Assembly (NCBI GenBank): GCA_020746105.1
Contig: CM036620.1
Coordinates: 2,309,118-2,373,117, forward strand
Reading direction: 5' to 3'
DNA length: 64,000 nucleotides
Origin: Trogon surrucura
Taxonomy: Eukaryota > Chordata > Aves > Trogoniformes > Trogonidae
Each line of letters begins with the position of its first letter. Positions within the stretch are counted from its first letter, which is position 1. The position numbers and the translations under genes were made by a program. Positions 15,001-27,890 of this stretch are shown piece by piece. The notes beneath the pieces were generated by a model. The model saw only the letters and a program-made list of their open reading frames with translations, ran no database searches and was not told the origin of the DNA.

Positions 15001-18000
15001 TAAAAATGTGTCTTTAAATAGAAGTGCTAGCTATACAGTATCCAGCCCATTAAGCAAACTGTCAGACTGTAGCCTGGTATTCTCTTTGCTGAGAGAAAAT
15101 GGAAATCAAAATTCTCTTAGTATTTTAATAGTAAAGAAAATAAAAGTGGGGATAGGGAGGATGGAAAATGGGGTTTGAAAAAGGTAAGCATGTTTAAATG
15201 TCACCTGTTTACTGAAATAATCTAGAAGTGAAGGGCTGAACTTCAAATCTTCTGTGAGAGGTAGTTGATGTTATCTCATGTTATTACGCTATGAACAAAT
15301 ATTTAAGGGTGGGTCAGAACTTTTATTAATTTTACACTAGTTTAACTGTGGACCAGTGACTTTACATTACTCTCTTACATGCTGCACCTAAATTGTACCT
15401 TCAGTGTCCTTCTGTGCGTGAATTCCACTGTAGCCCTTTCAGGATGTTTCGTGACACTGGATAACTTAGCTATCCCATTTAGTTCTATAGTGGTTCAGAA
15501 ATAAAACTTGGAAATTAAAAAGGTTTGGAGGATTATGTGAAGAGCTATGCAGGATCTGGTGAAATCAGAAATATTTGGGATAACACTATACTTCTTGTTT
15601 AACTGCAGGCTGTTTTTACTTGTTGGGTTAATTCTGTGGAGGTTAGTTTTTTTTCTAGTGGAATACCTAGTTAAAAAAAAAAAGTCATGTCAATGTGTGG
15701 TGTTTTTTTAAATGTTGCTCTAATTCGTTGTAATAGTCTCTGAAAATCATGAAAAAAATATAAAGATGGGTTCTGTGGACTGGTGTGTGTTTACTCATAT
15801 GTAGGTACAATGTGTTCCTGTTAAAACAAACACACCTTAGTTACTGCTTTGCTTTGCTAAGCTAGGCTAATGTGTTATGTATAGTGATGGCCCTTCTCTC
15901 TCAGTGGTTTAACAGAGTAAAAATAAAGCTTATAAAGCTGGCACTCTGGCACATGCTAACATAAGGCAGTTCCAGCTACGGAGGTATCAGGCAAAGCGAT
16001 TTCTTTCATGTGTGCTCTGCACTGGCTTTTGTACAGCATGACGTAGTGAATTCACATCAGCTGTTGCTATTTCCGTTTGGATCTGTTGGTAGAGTCCTCC
16101 ATCAGAAGAGCTTAGGTTGGCCTGGTGGGCTGTAAAAAAAAAAGCTGAAATGCAAATGTAGAGGGAAATCTCAAGAAAAGCGTGAGGTGGTTTTGTTCTT
16201 TTTCCCCTGTGAGAGTTAGCAGCGTTCTTCTTGGTAGTAGCAAGCAAAGCCTTATGCATGGAGCTTAAAGCTATTTGAGGGTTTGACCTGTTGATCTTGC
16301 TTTCTACTAAGTTAGAATGGACAATTAATTGGCTGTAGAAACCTGATAAACTTCCAGTTGCTTAACAACGTCAAAGCAAACAATAACTACCATGTGTTTT
16401 CTCTAAGCTTGTTTGTATTTAAAATAGCAATGAACATGTCAAGTGGGGACATGAATAAAATGCTGTCCAGAAAAACTACTAATGCAATTAAATTAAACTG
16501 AATTCTAAGCACTCATTTGTTTCATTTGATGATTCTGCATTGTGTAAACCTGTTAATTTGGTTTTTACATAGTTGTTTCACTTGCATGAAGGTCAACTTA
16601 AGTTCCTTTGTGGTAGTCTCCACTTTATGTACAACGAACATCCACTTTATGTATAACTCTCATCTGATAGGTTGAGAATGATTAAGAAAATGAATTGTTT
16701 AATATTGTCTAGTTACATACATACTGCGTAAAGTCAGCATTGTGTAATCAAATCACAGATCACCTGGCTTTATGAATTACAAGTGTTAATTCTGTAAATA
16801 AGGTAAATACTGATCAATGTACTGGGTTTAGTGCGTTACAGATTACTTTTTTGCATGAGAAGTGCCAAATGAACAAGGAAAACCTTGACATTATTTTTCA
16901 GATGAAGAAAAAAAACCCGCCGACTCTAAAAACTTAAGTGTAGAGCTTATGTGGCTGAAAGCTTATACAAGAATTGAGATTTATATACAGCAGTTAATTC
17001 CCTCCATTATTACCTATGAACTGCTGCATACAAAAGCAATGCAGTTTGTACACTTGAGCTGGATGCCCTTCAGGCAGTAGCCAGCAGCCTGCGCCCAGTT
17101 GTGCACAGGAATGAGTTTCAGGCATGTTTGGGCATGCAGGCAACTTGTTCGTGTCCAGTTGCTGTTTTCGCTTCCAGAAATGTAGGTTGCTGGTGGAGAA
17201 AAACTGTGAACCTCTGAAAGGATAGCTCTAAAATTTTCCGAAGTTTCCTGCACCGTAAAATAGTTAATGAGGAATATTTTTGTGGTCTTGGAAGGGGTAA
17301 GCATTTAACTTTACTGTTTAGATGGTGTAAATGAGCCCAGAGATTCAAACACGTACAAACTACTGGATTTTAATCCAAACAATGCTCTGACATTTTACCA
17401 GTATTATAAATGCTTGTGTCAGTATAATAAATATTTTTAAGGGGTGGTGGGGAGCGCCTCTAGTTTAAATGTGAATTCTAATTTTTTACTTATCCAAAAA
17501 TGGCATTTCTGAACTACGAACTGTGATATGATCCACGGCTCCTAATTAGTGCTTTAGGAACAGAGTTTTAGTTAACCAGTGACAGTACGTTTATGTGATG
17601 CTAAAGCTCTCAATAAATTTCTTCATTGTAATTTTGTGGATCACTTAGGTTAATCTCTGTAGCTGCATACAAACATACATCATTAATTTCTCAGAAGTGT
17701 TTTAGCTGTGTAATTTTTTGAAGTTCTGAGAAACTCTACGATGGATTTAGCTAGATTGATGAACAGCCATTTGTAGGTATCTCTTAGTAATATTAGGTTA
17801 TTGCGAAGGATTAGTTTCTGTAGTTCATGTTAGCAATTGTAATGATCAATTTATCAAATAGCCTGCAAGTATCTTACGATAATTAGAAGAGGATCAGCAA
17901 TGTTGTGGGTTTTTTTTCCTGTATGAATTCAAGAGGGCTCTCCAGAGGAAAGGCAGATCTTGGGCCATTTGCAGTTAATCCAGGTAGTACATAAACAGTC

Positions 18001-19203
18001 ATCTTCTATTGAGTCTCTCCTACTGAGGTGTTACTGCTAAATGTCAGACAACTTTCTACATATTTTTCTATGGATTCAGGTGGATGCAGGTCAGTAAGAT
18101 AGTGGCTGCTTCAGGCAAACAATTGGAACGTGCAGTCAGAACAACCTTACCTTTTATGCAGCGAGTATACGACCTTTTTATGAGTCTTGGTAGCTTTTGT
18201 CTGGAGAATTCCAGTATTTTGAACACTTGTTGGCCTGGTTCTGGTCCAGATTGCTTGTTATCACATAACACTTTCTGTGGGCTTGCAGAGGGGTGTGCCG
18301 CCAACATTGTGCAACATGCTTTTGTTAGAAGTTCATTTTTAATCTGTAATTGTTTATCTTTTCACCTCCTACTAGAGATAGAGATTCTCCTTCTTCCTCT
18401 ATTTAGTAGTTCACTTTCATCTTCTGGCAGAGTGATTTGAATAGTTTGATTAAACAGATATATAAAATCTGTAATTAAAACAGTCACATCAACTGATCAT
18501 ACCTCTACTAGTGTTTTTCTTTCGCTTTGGAGATAGGACATAATGCAGCATACCTTAAGTAACATTCTGACTTCCAATTATAATTGGCTAAGCCTTACAC
18601 CTTTTTTGGTAGATTGGTAGGTTGCTCTATTTTGCCCTAAACAAATGAATAAGAAGCACGTTTTGTTCCAGTTGGATGTTGGTCTTAGTATTTTTTAAAT
18701 AAAAACAGACATCGTTGTTGGAGTTGCTGCATTATTTTACAAGGGGAATTTCCAAGGCAAAACTGTATACATACATGTATATCCAGCCACACACTTCTCA
18801 TTTGTTACATGCTAAATAAACTCTTTTTGTACCTCAGCTCGAGTCCTTCATGGTGCAACTGGTCATAAATTTGCTGCTAGTGGTATTTTTTTGAGAAAAT
18901 GCGTATTAGTTCAAAGTGTGACACAGAAAGTTTCTCGTTTAAATTAATTTCTTATTTTGCAAGGCCACTCATAGCTGAGGTATTCCATACATCAGGAAGA
19001 TGACTCCTTACTGATAGCAGTCTCTGACTTCTTTTTTTGCTGTTCTTCTACTGTTGTATTGTGGTGAATAATAGTCCAGCCCTTAGACATCATCTTAGAG
19101 CCGCCCTAGCAAGCTCTCTGAAGACTAACATTCTGGTGAGGCAGAGCAAGCTGTTAACTCTTTGTAAGACCTGTATCTGAATCCATACTATGAATATTTG
19201 TTG
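1..19203 (+). other. Intronic sequence (3' part of CAMK2 intron 2), no recognised gene
   Basis: This is AT-rich, CpG-poor sequence with many short homopolymer runs and no open reading frame longer than about 118 codons. I searched by eye for the preceding CaMKII exon (95 bases, encoding the glycine-loop and AAKIINTKKLSAR segment) and did not see it here or later up to 43436. Small local structures include a 15-base tandem duplication at 4491-4520, a T13 run at 11243-11255 and a TAAT-rich stretch near 10060-10330. No tRNA, rRNA or known small RNA gene was recognised. Confidence 0.7.
4491..4520. repeat. 15-base tandem duplication
   Basis: GTTAATATTACAGAT and GTTAATATTACAGAC are adjacent copies differing at one base. 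Confidence 0.85.
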
Positions 19204-19661
19204 TGTACTGGTTTTGCTGGGGTAGAATCCCAGCCTGGCCATGGTGTGCAGCCCATCAGCAGATGGGAGTCAGCTGGGAGAGGTGAAAGCCAGGGCAGCT
19301 GCCTCCAGCTGGCTACAGGTGCATCCCATCCCATAGTCATTACTCTCACTTTACGGTGAGGCTGTGGTAGTTTCTCCTGTTCCTTTTCCTGCTTCCCTCC
19401 ATCTGTGAAGGAGATCACTTACCAGTCTTGTCCTGAGGACTGCCTGTGACCACTGCAGATTCACTGGGTTTGGTATTAACTTTTTATATTTTTATTAGCG
19501 TTAATATTGATGTTATCTTGCTGTTTAACTGAATCTGTTTTCATTTCAACCCAGGGATCTTGTCTGCTTTTCCTGATTTCTGCCTTCTTGACTGGGAGGG
19601 GTCACTGGGTGACAGAAAAACTGCTGTAGTTTAGCCCCTACATATGGGCTGAGCATGGACA
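19204..19661 (+). repeat. Long terminal repeat of an avian ERVL-like endogenous retrovirus
   Basis: The segment starts TGTACTGGTTTTGCTGGG and ends near GGACA, so it has the TG...CA ends of an LTR. Its length of about 458 bases fits. Landmarks in order match the avian ERVL-type LTR as I remember it: the TACTGGTTTTGGCTGG-like start, a GCTGGGA...CCAGGGCAGCTG block, a CATCCCATCCCATAGTCAT block, a T/A-rich block at 19471-19530, the TTTCATTTCAACCCA block near 19540, a GGGAGGGGTCACTGGGTGA block, and a GTTTAG...GGGCTGAG end. Several substitutions show it is an old copy. It lies in the same orientation as the host CAMK2 gene. The exact ends could be off by a few bases. Confidence 0.75.
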
Positions 19662-20480
19662 GTTTTATTTGGTGCCCAATGTTTTATTTGCAGCCTGGCT
19701 TAATTAACTCACCTGGAAGCATCACAAACCTTATATTGAGAGTTATGAGCTGAGGTTTTAACAGATTTGATGAGGTTGTTCTAAGTGTTTGTGATGTTGA
19801 TAATGTAGACGGGATGATCCCTGGGCAGAATTCTCTGGTATTTGTTTCCAGAGTTGCTTCTGGAGCTGTTGGCAGCTTTTAGTGCTGTTTGTGCTTGATT
19901 TTGTGTGGTTTGTCATTGCTGGGTTCTTTGCTGGTAGGCGATGGTTTTATAAAATCTTTTGTAATTGCACTGATCTCTGATTTCTCCGGAATGGTAGTGG
20001 GCCAAGAGAATTGGGTGTACTCTTGGTATCCTTCAACCTCTTGGCTCATGTTGTCAGGCCTTCTGAATGTCTTTCAGTTTTTGGTCTTGCTTAAGAGTCG
20101 AACAATGTTGCAGAAATGTCTGTATTCGGTAGCTTCCGCAACCCCTGAAGTGAGGAACCCTACAGCTCTCTCAGACTCTGTGCTTAGTGCTTCAGATTGT
20201 TCAAAGGGGCATTTGGGGTTCATAACTCACCCTGAGCACGTAAGTTGGTCAGTAATTTGGTTAGCATTAGTCAGTTTTGCACAAGGCTTGTTCATCAAGA
20301 ATGCGATTTCAAGGGACAGTAATATCTCTCTGCTGGTTTACACTTCCGTTTTTGCTGCAAGGAATTAGGTTTAAAGCTTCTCATCTCTGGTTTTCTTATG
20401 TACAGCAACAGTACAGATAGTGGCCCAATTCCTTACTTTATAAGGAGTCAGTTGCACCTGAGAGTGTTGTTTGCAGGGGG
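19662..20480 (+). mobile_element. Decayed internal (leader / gag-proximal) stretch of the same endogenous retrovirus
   Basis: A primer-binding-site-like motif, TTTGGTGCCCAAT at 19668-19680, sits a few bases after the LTR. It is one mismatch from the TGGCGCCCAA core typical of these elements, so the upstream LTR reads as a 5' LTR. The following 800 bases are more GC-rich than the flanks. They contain an open frame of 159 codons at 19889-20368 that is hydrophobic in its first half and shows no domain I recognise. I see no polymerase motifs and no downstream LTR, so the element is truncated. The right-hand boundary is a guess from the change in composition. The open frame may simply be a remnant of the leader and not a protein gene. 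Confidence 0.5.
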
Positions 20481-23400
20481 AAATATAAAGACACGATTTT
20501 GTTTGCTGAAGCTTTGTTCTTGGTAATAATACAACTTGATTTTTGAATTCTGAGACAAGATTGCATTTCAGAACAATATTAATTGTTCTGCAAAGACTGC
20601 GTGGATATAGAAGCCGAAGGAATGCAAGTTCTTTTGTTCCATGGTTTTTATAAAACTCTTCTCAAAGTAGGATCAAAGCCATAAAATAACATGTGCTGTG
20701 ATATCAGCATTGTTATGCTACTAAGTTATCCTGATTATACTTAACACAGGTAACTGCTGACTTGAATGCCTTATTTCTGGCATTAAATCTTGAATTTGTT
20801 AATTGGCTCTTTCAATTTTGAGCATAATGTTAGACCCTAAAATCCAAATTTAGTTTTCTGAATATATGACTTATTTTCTTCAGTGTTGAGATTCTAATTT
20901 TTCTTGTCAGCAATAGTCAGGTTCAAAAATCTCTCAGCTGTGTTTGCAGTATTTGTGAGAGTCAAGGGACACATACTGGATTGCATAAATAGACACTTGC
21001 CCAGCGTGCCCTTTATGTAGAGATGCAGTGGTTTTCTAAGTACTTGCTCTCCTTTCTAGATTTTTACCTTGAGAAGAGCTCCCTGTAAATGCCTGTACTT
21101 GTGACTGAAAGTTGATCTGTTACAAGTTTTGAAGTGATGCGTGCTATTAACTCTTAGATTTATAAATAAAACTTGAATTGTGTGTGAGTCCCTAAGTGAG
21201 CACTTAAATACACCGCCAAGTGTTACCTTGAAGGTACGATGTGTTACTGTGCCTCTGTGAAGAACTGTTTTTTCTGTGAACCTTCACTGACTGTAATGTA
21301 CATCATATGCTTTTCATAATGTGTTTTTAGCTGCCCTGCAGACTAAATTCTATATGGTGTTCAGTGACAGCGAAAATGTTGTGGGAGTGGAGGGAAGCTG
21401 AACAGTTCCTTTCTGGAACCATTAAGTGATTATGGTAAAGAACATGAGGGACCCCTCAAAACAGTAAGAAAAAGAGCAGCCTCCTTTCCTTCTGCACTTT
21501 TTCATCCTGAAATTTGCATGGGTAGATATGAAGTAATAAAACACCGGATTGGAAAAAACTTGGTTTTGGGAATGAAAATTTTGAGGCTCACTTGAAGATT
21601 TGGCAAGAGCAGAGTAGAAACTTTAAAGCAGCCTGTGATACGGAAGGATCAGAAGGAAGAGAGCATGAGAGGTGGCATAACCTAAGATAAACAGGGATAC
21701 GTAAGGATTCTGAAACTGGTAGGATTTTTACATGCAGTTGATGGTGCTATTTTCTTAACTCTTTCTCATGTGATTTCAGAAGTAGTGAGTGTTGGGTTTC
21801 AAGGATCTCTTGCAAAATACTAACTTGCCTAAAATACTGTGTCCTGGAGTAAAATATAAAGATTCAGTTATTTTTTAAATGAGACTCGGCTGTCATAGGT
21901 ATTTGGCTGCCTCCCTTACCATAAATGATAGTGGGTTTCTGCCCTGGGAACTCAGGAGCATATGTGTTTTCTGTCTTGGAGTGCTCAGCAAGGGCTGTGG
22001 CTATTGATTTCCTGGATTCTTTTTTAGTTTCATTTGCATGATGCTTCAAACTGTGAGAGCTTGTAAGTCCTACTGAAGTATTTCAGTGCTACTGTTTCAG
22101 CCTCTTAGTGCACTAAAACTTTCCTCTGAGTATCTAGCCGCTGAAAACACGAGCCTCATTAACACATTTTTGTTTTGCTTTTTGGCAAAGCAATTGCACG
22201 TTTAAGTAATGTGCTACTTGCAGCCAAGCTGCTAATTTTCATAATCAATCGAAGATACTAAGTGGATAAAAATAAAAACGTCTCTTATTCTGAAAAGATG
22301 AGTTGCTAAAACTGCAGATGGTGGGTGGCAGCTTCTTCAAACACTTCTTGCTTATACCTGAAGCTGTAAAATCCCTCTTTTCAGGAGCACTGTTTCTGAA
22401 TTCAGGCTTATAAATCACTGAAGTTGGAAAATTTTGCATTTTATTGCAGACTTCACACATCTATGAATATTACAGTCAGAGACCTTAAGTATGGAAACTC
22501 CAATGTTAAAAGTGGTACGGACTTACTTAAATCATATATCAAAAGTTGCTGCTTAGGGAAAAGCATTTTTTTTATTGCAAAAAATTAAACAAGTAGCAAA
22601 GTAATGTCACAGCATGACCAAAACTGCATTTACACTAGCATTGCTGAAAATGCCCTTGAATTAATGTATTTTTTAAAGGTCCACTTAGTGCCATAGGGAG
22701 TCTTCGTGTGTTTGTGTCGCTGAAATAATTTAGCTTTGCAAATGTTCTTTCTATTTTAAATTTTTGCTGGAGTTTTTATAGATTAATTTCCCTGGGAGAA
22801 GTCTTGCTTGTTTAAATTCTTAATAGCCTGGCCTTTCTTTATATAAGGTTGTGTGTTGCCATGCACATCTACTATGCTGTGAAAACAGTGATGTGAGGGT
22901 GGGAGGAAATGTTTGTGTGTGTCTCCTTTTTATTTTTTTATATACATACATTTATAATCCCAGGTTTTTACCTTCAATTTCTTTATGATTGAGGTATTCT
23001 TTTCATGTTTGCCAGTGAACTGAGTCAAAAGCTGTTGCAGATCTTTTCAAGATGAGAAGAGGCTGAGATGTTTCACTGCATGCTACACATTGAAGGAATT
23101 ATAATTATCTGTGTTTGTAGCTTTCTGCTGTTCTTAATGCATTTCTAAAGTTATTCATATGAAGTGATTTTAAAGTTTGAAAAAGTAGTCTGGATTTTAT
23201 TATCCGTAATTAATTTTGGTCAAGTCTCTGCAATATTTGGGTAGGAAGCGCGTTTCTTGGTTATACTTACACATAGATTACGTTAGCCCTGAAGCCTGAC
23301 TCCAAAAAGGGTTGTTCAACACTATTAGCTGGGACAAGAAAACCAATTTTACCACAGCTGGAAAACTTGCTATACCAGATGGTCAAAACAGAGTTATGTT

Positions 23401-26400
23401 GTTCTTAAGTCCAGCTAAGTGGATTTGTGGATTTTGCTATCAGTGAACTCTTTTAAGTTGTGGGATGGGTTTAGTAACAAGTTGCCAGCCTGGGGGCAGA
23501 TAACTGGAAAGTATCTCTTTCACTGCAGGCACTTGGGAGTATTTAAGCTTATACAATGAAAAGTCCGCTTTTAGAGTGGATACAGAATCTGTAATTCCTG
23601 AAAATACTCTTCTTTTAAGACTGCTTCAGCTCTAGCTTGAGGTGCATAGGTGAAGTGGAAGCCATTCAGTGCTTAGCACTTGAGCACTGCAGTCAGGCGC
23701 TTTTTCGGTTTGTTTGTATTCTCTCTGCTCTTAACGTGTCTGTGGTTTGCTTTTGCCTTTTTTTGCCTGCTTCTGACATTGGAGTTAACGACCCGTGCTC
23801 AGTCATTTCTTCTTTGCAAATTCCATATCTCTTGCTGCTTCATAGCTACATCACTGTGATGTTTTAAAATGCACTGGAAACAGGAGAATATTTTCAAATT
23901 GGACCTTTTTTTTCCTCTAGTTAATTGTTACGAAGTACAAATGACTAGATGTCTATGTCCATTGCTTTCTGAGAGAGTGGCATCCCATACTAAAAAATAA
24001 ATAAATGAGACGGGGGGCAGGGGTTGAACCCAGGAAAATTTCACTATGGAAAGAAAAAGATGTTACGACCAAATAGTTTTTTCTGCCTTAGGAATGGGAT
24101 ACAGAATTGTGCTTTGCTTTATATAAACCTGTTCCAGCTTGGGAATTAAAAGGAAAATGCAAATGTTGCATTCAAAATCTGTCATTTCACGTAACAGCTA
24201 TCGGTATAGCTTGCTGATTGCTGATAATATGATAGTATTTTCACATTTCATCTTGAGAAACCAGGACCCGAATAAGAAATATCTTTCTCCTTTTGAGAGA
24301 GAGCTTTTCCTGAACTCTCTTTTGCAGAAAAATTAGAAAGTAATGAAGTTGATTGTGACTCCTTCCTGGTATAGGACATCAGGCTATTCACACAAGTACA
24401 GAAAGCGAGTCAGTTTGGTTACAAATGGTTTGTACAACAAAATGCTTTGTAACCCAACAGACAAGCTTAACTTCTGTATATTTAAACCTCTTTTGCTGTG
24501 AAACTGCACAGTAAATTTTAGTGGCCTTTTCACTAGACTTTGGGCTCTTTCACTGTATAGACTGTGATTTGCTGGCCTATAACGGTCCATAAACAGTGAC
24601 AGAAACAGTATCTGGAGTATCTCTGAAAGCCTGGCAGAACTATTTCTGCTATTCTTCCAAGGCCCTTGCAGAGGTGAAACACAAACGTTTCTTTTAGTCA
24701 AGTGACAATACTTAAATATTTTTGCATGCTGGCATCGTTTCTCTTCCAGCTCACAGTGTGACCATTTCAATGCCAGCTTGACTGGGAACAGGAATGAGAG
24801 CGTCTATGGCCAAAACCTTGAAGGAAATATAGCAGTGGCTAGTATTTAGAATTAGGTTAGTGGTGTTATTTGGATATCACAGATGATGAGAAATGTTTAT
24901 GCTCCACAGTGAGATATACGCTAGCAATAGAAGAGTCAGTTTCTTGCCTCTAGATCTTTAGATGTCTGAAGAATGGCATTTAGAGCCTAGCTGCGAAGTC
25001 ACTACTTGTCCGCTCGGTATCTTCTTGTTGGCCTTCAGTGCTGGCACTATATACACCAATCTGTTACCAGCTTCTATCTCGGACATGAGAATCATTAACA
25101 CTGTTCATGTGCCTGCTGTCCACAGAAATTAAGATATGTCAGTGCTAAAAGAAGTCTCCCCGACTTCTTGCAATGTTTTAGCTAGTTCTCTTAAGCTAGA
25201 CATTTCAGTAGAAATAGCATAGCTGGCAGTTTTCCTCTCTCCTCAGCTAGGCGTGTTTCAAAAACCAGTAATTTTTAAGTAAGACTACTTGGAACAAATC
25301 ATCGCTGAGTGCCAGTGGCTTCAGCCAGCCTCGTGGACCTTCAGCTACCACTTGCCAGCGTAAGGACTGGAACCATAATCGTGGATTTGGAACAGAAAGG
25401 GTAACTATCAGCTTGTGTTCCTGTACCTTGCACAGCGTCCTCACGCCTTTGGGTTTTTTTGCAGGTTTTAGTTTGTTCTGTTTTTACCATTAAGCAGGAA
25501 ATGTTCATGGAATGGGATTTTAATTAGTTTCAGTTAGTTCTCTGGTAGCACAGAAAATAGATTTTAAATAGCAGGACACTAATCTGTTTTTAAGGCAAGG
25601 CTGTCTCAATAAGCACATTGTCTTGTAAATAAAACCTCTATTAACTTGGGATTTTAAGAGTGTGGTGGTTTTTTAAGTCTTTTGTCTTTAGATTATAGAT
25701 AAATGATTGGGTTAGTTTTATTCTCCACAGAAATGTTTTTTTACTTTTCATTTCTGATGATGACTCAGTTTTTTATTTCTTTTTTTAAAGATCAAGGCAA
25801 TAATACTAAAAATTTTCAGCTCTCTTTTCTTGGTGGTTAGTGCAGGCTGAAGAAACTTTAACTTCATTTTAGCAGCCATCTGCTGATCTTATGTGACATT
25901 CAGTCTGGCTTTGGTTGTAGCCTGACCCACAAGGTTGCTTAAAGAGACAAACCCAAGAAATCTTCTTTGCGAGAGCAAAATCTTCGTGTAGTATATTGTC
26001 CTATTCCTGTATGCCTAAAAGGTACCAGATCTTCACTGATGTCTGTGGACTACATTTGAAAAGCAGAAGTAGCAACTGAGGATATTCTCAAGAGATTTAA
26101 AGCAGAAATAAAGCCAATAAAGATAAATAAACTAAACATTGCTTCAAAACATCCAATTAAAAATAAAAGGCAACAGAAGGTATTTTACAAACCCTGTGGG
26201 AGGAAAAAGTGAAGGCAAGCAATGTTCAGTAAATCTTTTAGGCTACCTGAGAATACAGGGAAACAGTTTAATTTGTGCATATGTGTTTCTTTTACACTGT
26301 GCTACTGCTGCTTCAATTGATCCTTAAAAAAAAAAACCCAAACCCAACTGAAACACAGCAGCTTGGTTTTTGGCTGCTTGTAACTAGGTCTCCTGAGGAA

Positions 26401-27589
26401 AGAGGTAACAAAATAGATGATTTTTTGTGTCTCAGTATACGTGCATGTGCTACCTCTGGAGCCAGTTTGTGGTGCTGAATAGTCTTCTGGCAGCAAAAGC
26501 ACATATTGATATTGTTATGGTAAAAGCCAGATTGTAGGATGTTTGAGTGATTTTTAATTAGATGGGAAACAACTCCAGGAGCCAAATTTTTGTAGCGTGA
26601 CTCATAATTTGTGGGCTGTGGACCAGTTCCGTCAGTGAGAGTTGTCCCAGAGTAATGACTACGGTGCCTGGCGCTCTGCCAAGGAAGGATGCGAGTGTCC
26701 CGTCTTTGTGTGTTTACTGAGGTGCCTATTTTCCAAGTACAAGTTCCTCACAATCTTTAATGTTACAAAATTGATGTTTTGAAGAGTGTTCGTCTTTGGT
26801 TCGGGACCAAATTCAGGAGTGTGCAGATACTGGACACTGTGGAGGATGTAGTTGTGATTCCAGTATTTCCAGTGATAATCACAATTTTGGAGCCCTACCG
26901 TACCTCCAGGCACGGTTAATTTCTTCGCATTTTACTTGCCTAGCACAGATTCTACTTGCATTATTGTACACGTGGGAGCTGGGTGGATGAAGACTGGAGG
27001 CGATTGTGTTCATACATGGTGTGTAACAGCTTTGCCCACAGTTGAGCAGCAATACAGTTTATGAATCAGACTTTAAGAATGTGAAAGTTAGGCAATTGAG
27101 AATCATGTTTTCCATGGCACTGTCACTCCAGTCTGCTGCATGGTGTAAGCGAGCTTGTCCTACTCGTTATGCAGAAGTGAAAGGGTGGTGCAAGGAAACT
27201 ATTTAGGGCTTGCTAATTGTGAAAGCGGCTTTAGCCCTAGTGCGCATTAAAGATAGACAGCTAACTTACAGTGTATCGGGGCTAGACTGATGGTGCACAG
27301 CATACCAATGCTTCCTCAATATATGACTTGCTCATCACCGATGTAGTCATTTAAGTGAATGTTTGGAGCAAAGATTGAAACAGAGACCTCTCTTTTTAAA
27401 AGAAAAATTTTCTGCTTCTTTGCAGACACTTTTCCCTTGATGTTGCCTAAGGAGCAAAAAGGGGGTGCATTCCAGAGGAAAATCTGGTCAGCTATATTTG
27501 TGGCTGATATCGTTGCATGCTGTACTCAGTAGGTGCAACTGCAAGTGCCAAAAATCAACATAGTCTGGAGAATTATCCCTGAACTGCTG
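20481..27589 (+). other. Intronic sequence, no recognised gene
   Basis: AT-rich intron sequence without identifiable repeats or exons. The longest open frame is a 128-codon minus-strand frame at 24384-24770. It has no domain I recognise and is probably chance. A short inverted repeat occurs at 27204-27239. Confidence 0.6.
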
Positions 27590-27629
27590 CTTCTCTAGCC
27601 TGAACACTCCCAACTCTTACAGCCTTTCA
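27590..27629 (-). repeat. CR1 LINE fragment (short, internal 3' portion)
   Basis: The stretch CTCTAGCCTGAAC...CAACTCTTACAGCC resembles the CR1 stretch usually written TCTCCAGGCTGAACAACCCCAGCTCTCTCAGCC. In the CR1 family this lies a few hundred bases inside the 3' end, on the strand complementary to the element. It directly abuts the 3' terminus of another CR1 copy, so it must be a separate fragment. Confidence 0.55.
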
Positions 27630-27890
27630 CTGAATTACAGAATTGTTCAGGTTAGAAAAGACCTTAAGGTGCTTGAATCGAACCTAACATTGCCAGTTCC
27701 ACTAAATTGTGTCCCTAAGCACCACATCTACGTGTTTTCTAAATACCTATAGGGATGGCGACTCCACCATCCCTATTCCAGTTCTTAACAACCCTTTTGA
27801 GGAAATTTCTCCTCATGTCCAATGCGAATCTCCCCTGGTGCAATCTGAGGCCATTTCCTGTTGTCCTATCACTTGTCAAGCCGAGATTTG
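27630..27890 (-). repeat. CR1 LINE, 5'-truncated copy, 3' end at left
   Basis: The sequence TACAGAATTGTTCAGGTTAGAAAAGACCTT is the diverged complement of the CR1 3' terminus. It is followed in the expected order by an ATC-GAACC-like block, GGGATGGCGACTCCACCA, a CTCATGTCCAATGCGAATCTCCCCTGG block and a GAGGCCATTTCCTGTTGTCCTATCACTTGT block. This order places the element on the minus strand with its 5' end truncated near 27890. It is one of the retroposons characteristic of birds and other sauropsids. Confidence 0.85.

Noticed and set aside
24384-24770. 128-codon minus-strand open frame
   Set aside because: Composition is ordinary, no acceptor or donor fits, and no domain is recognised.
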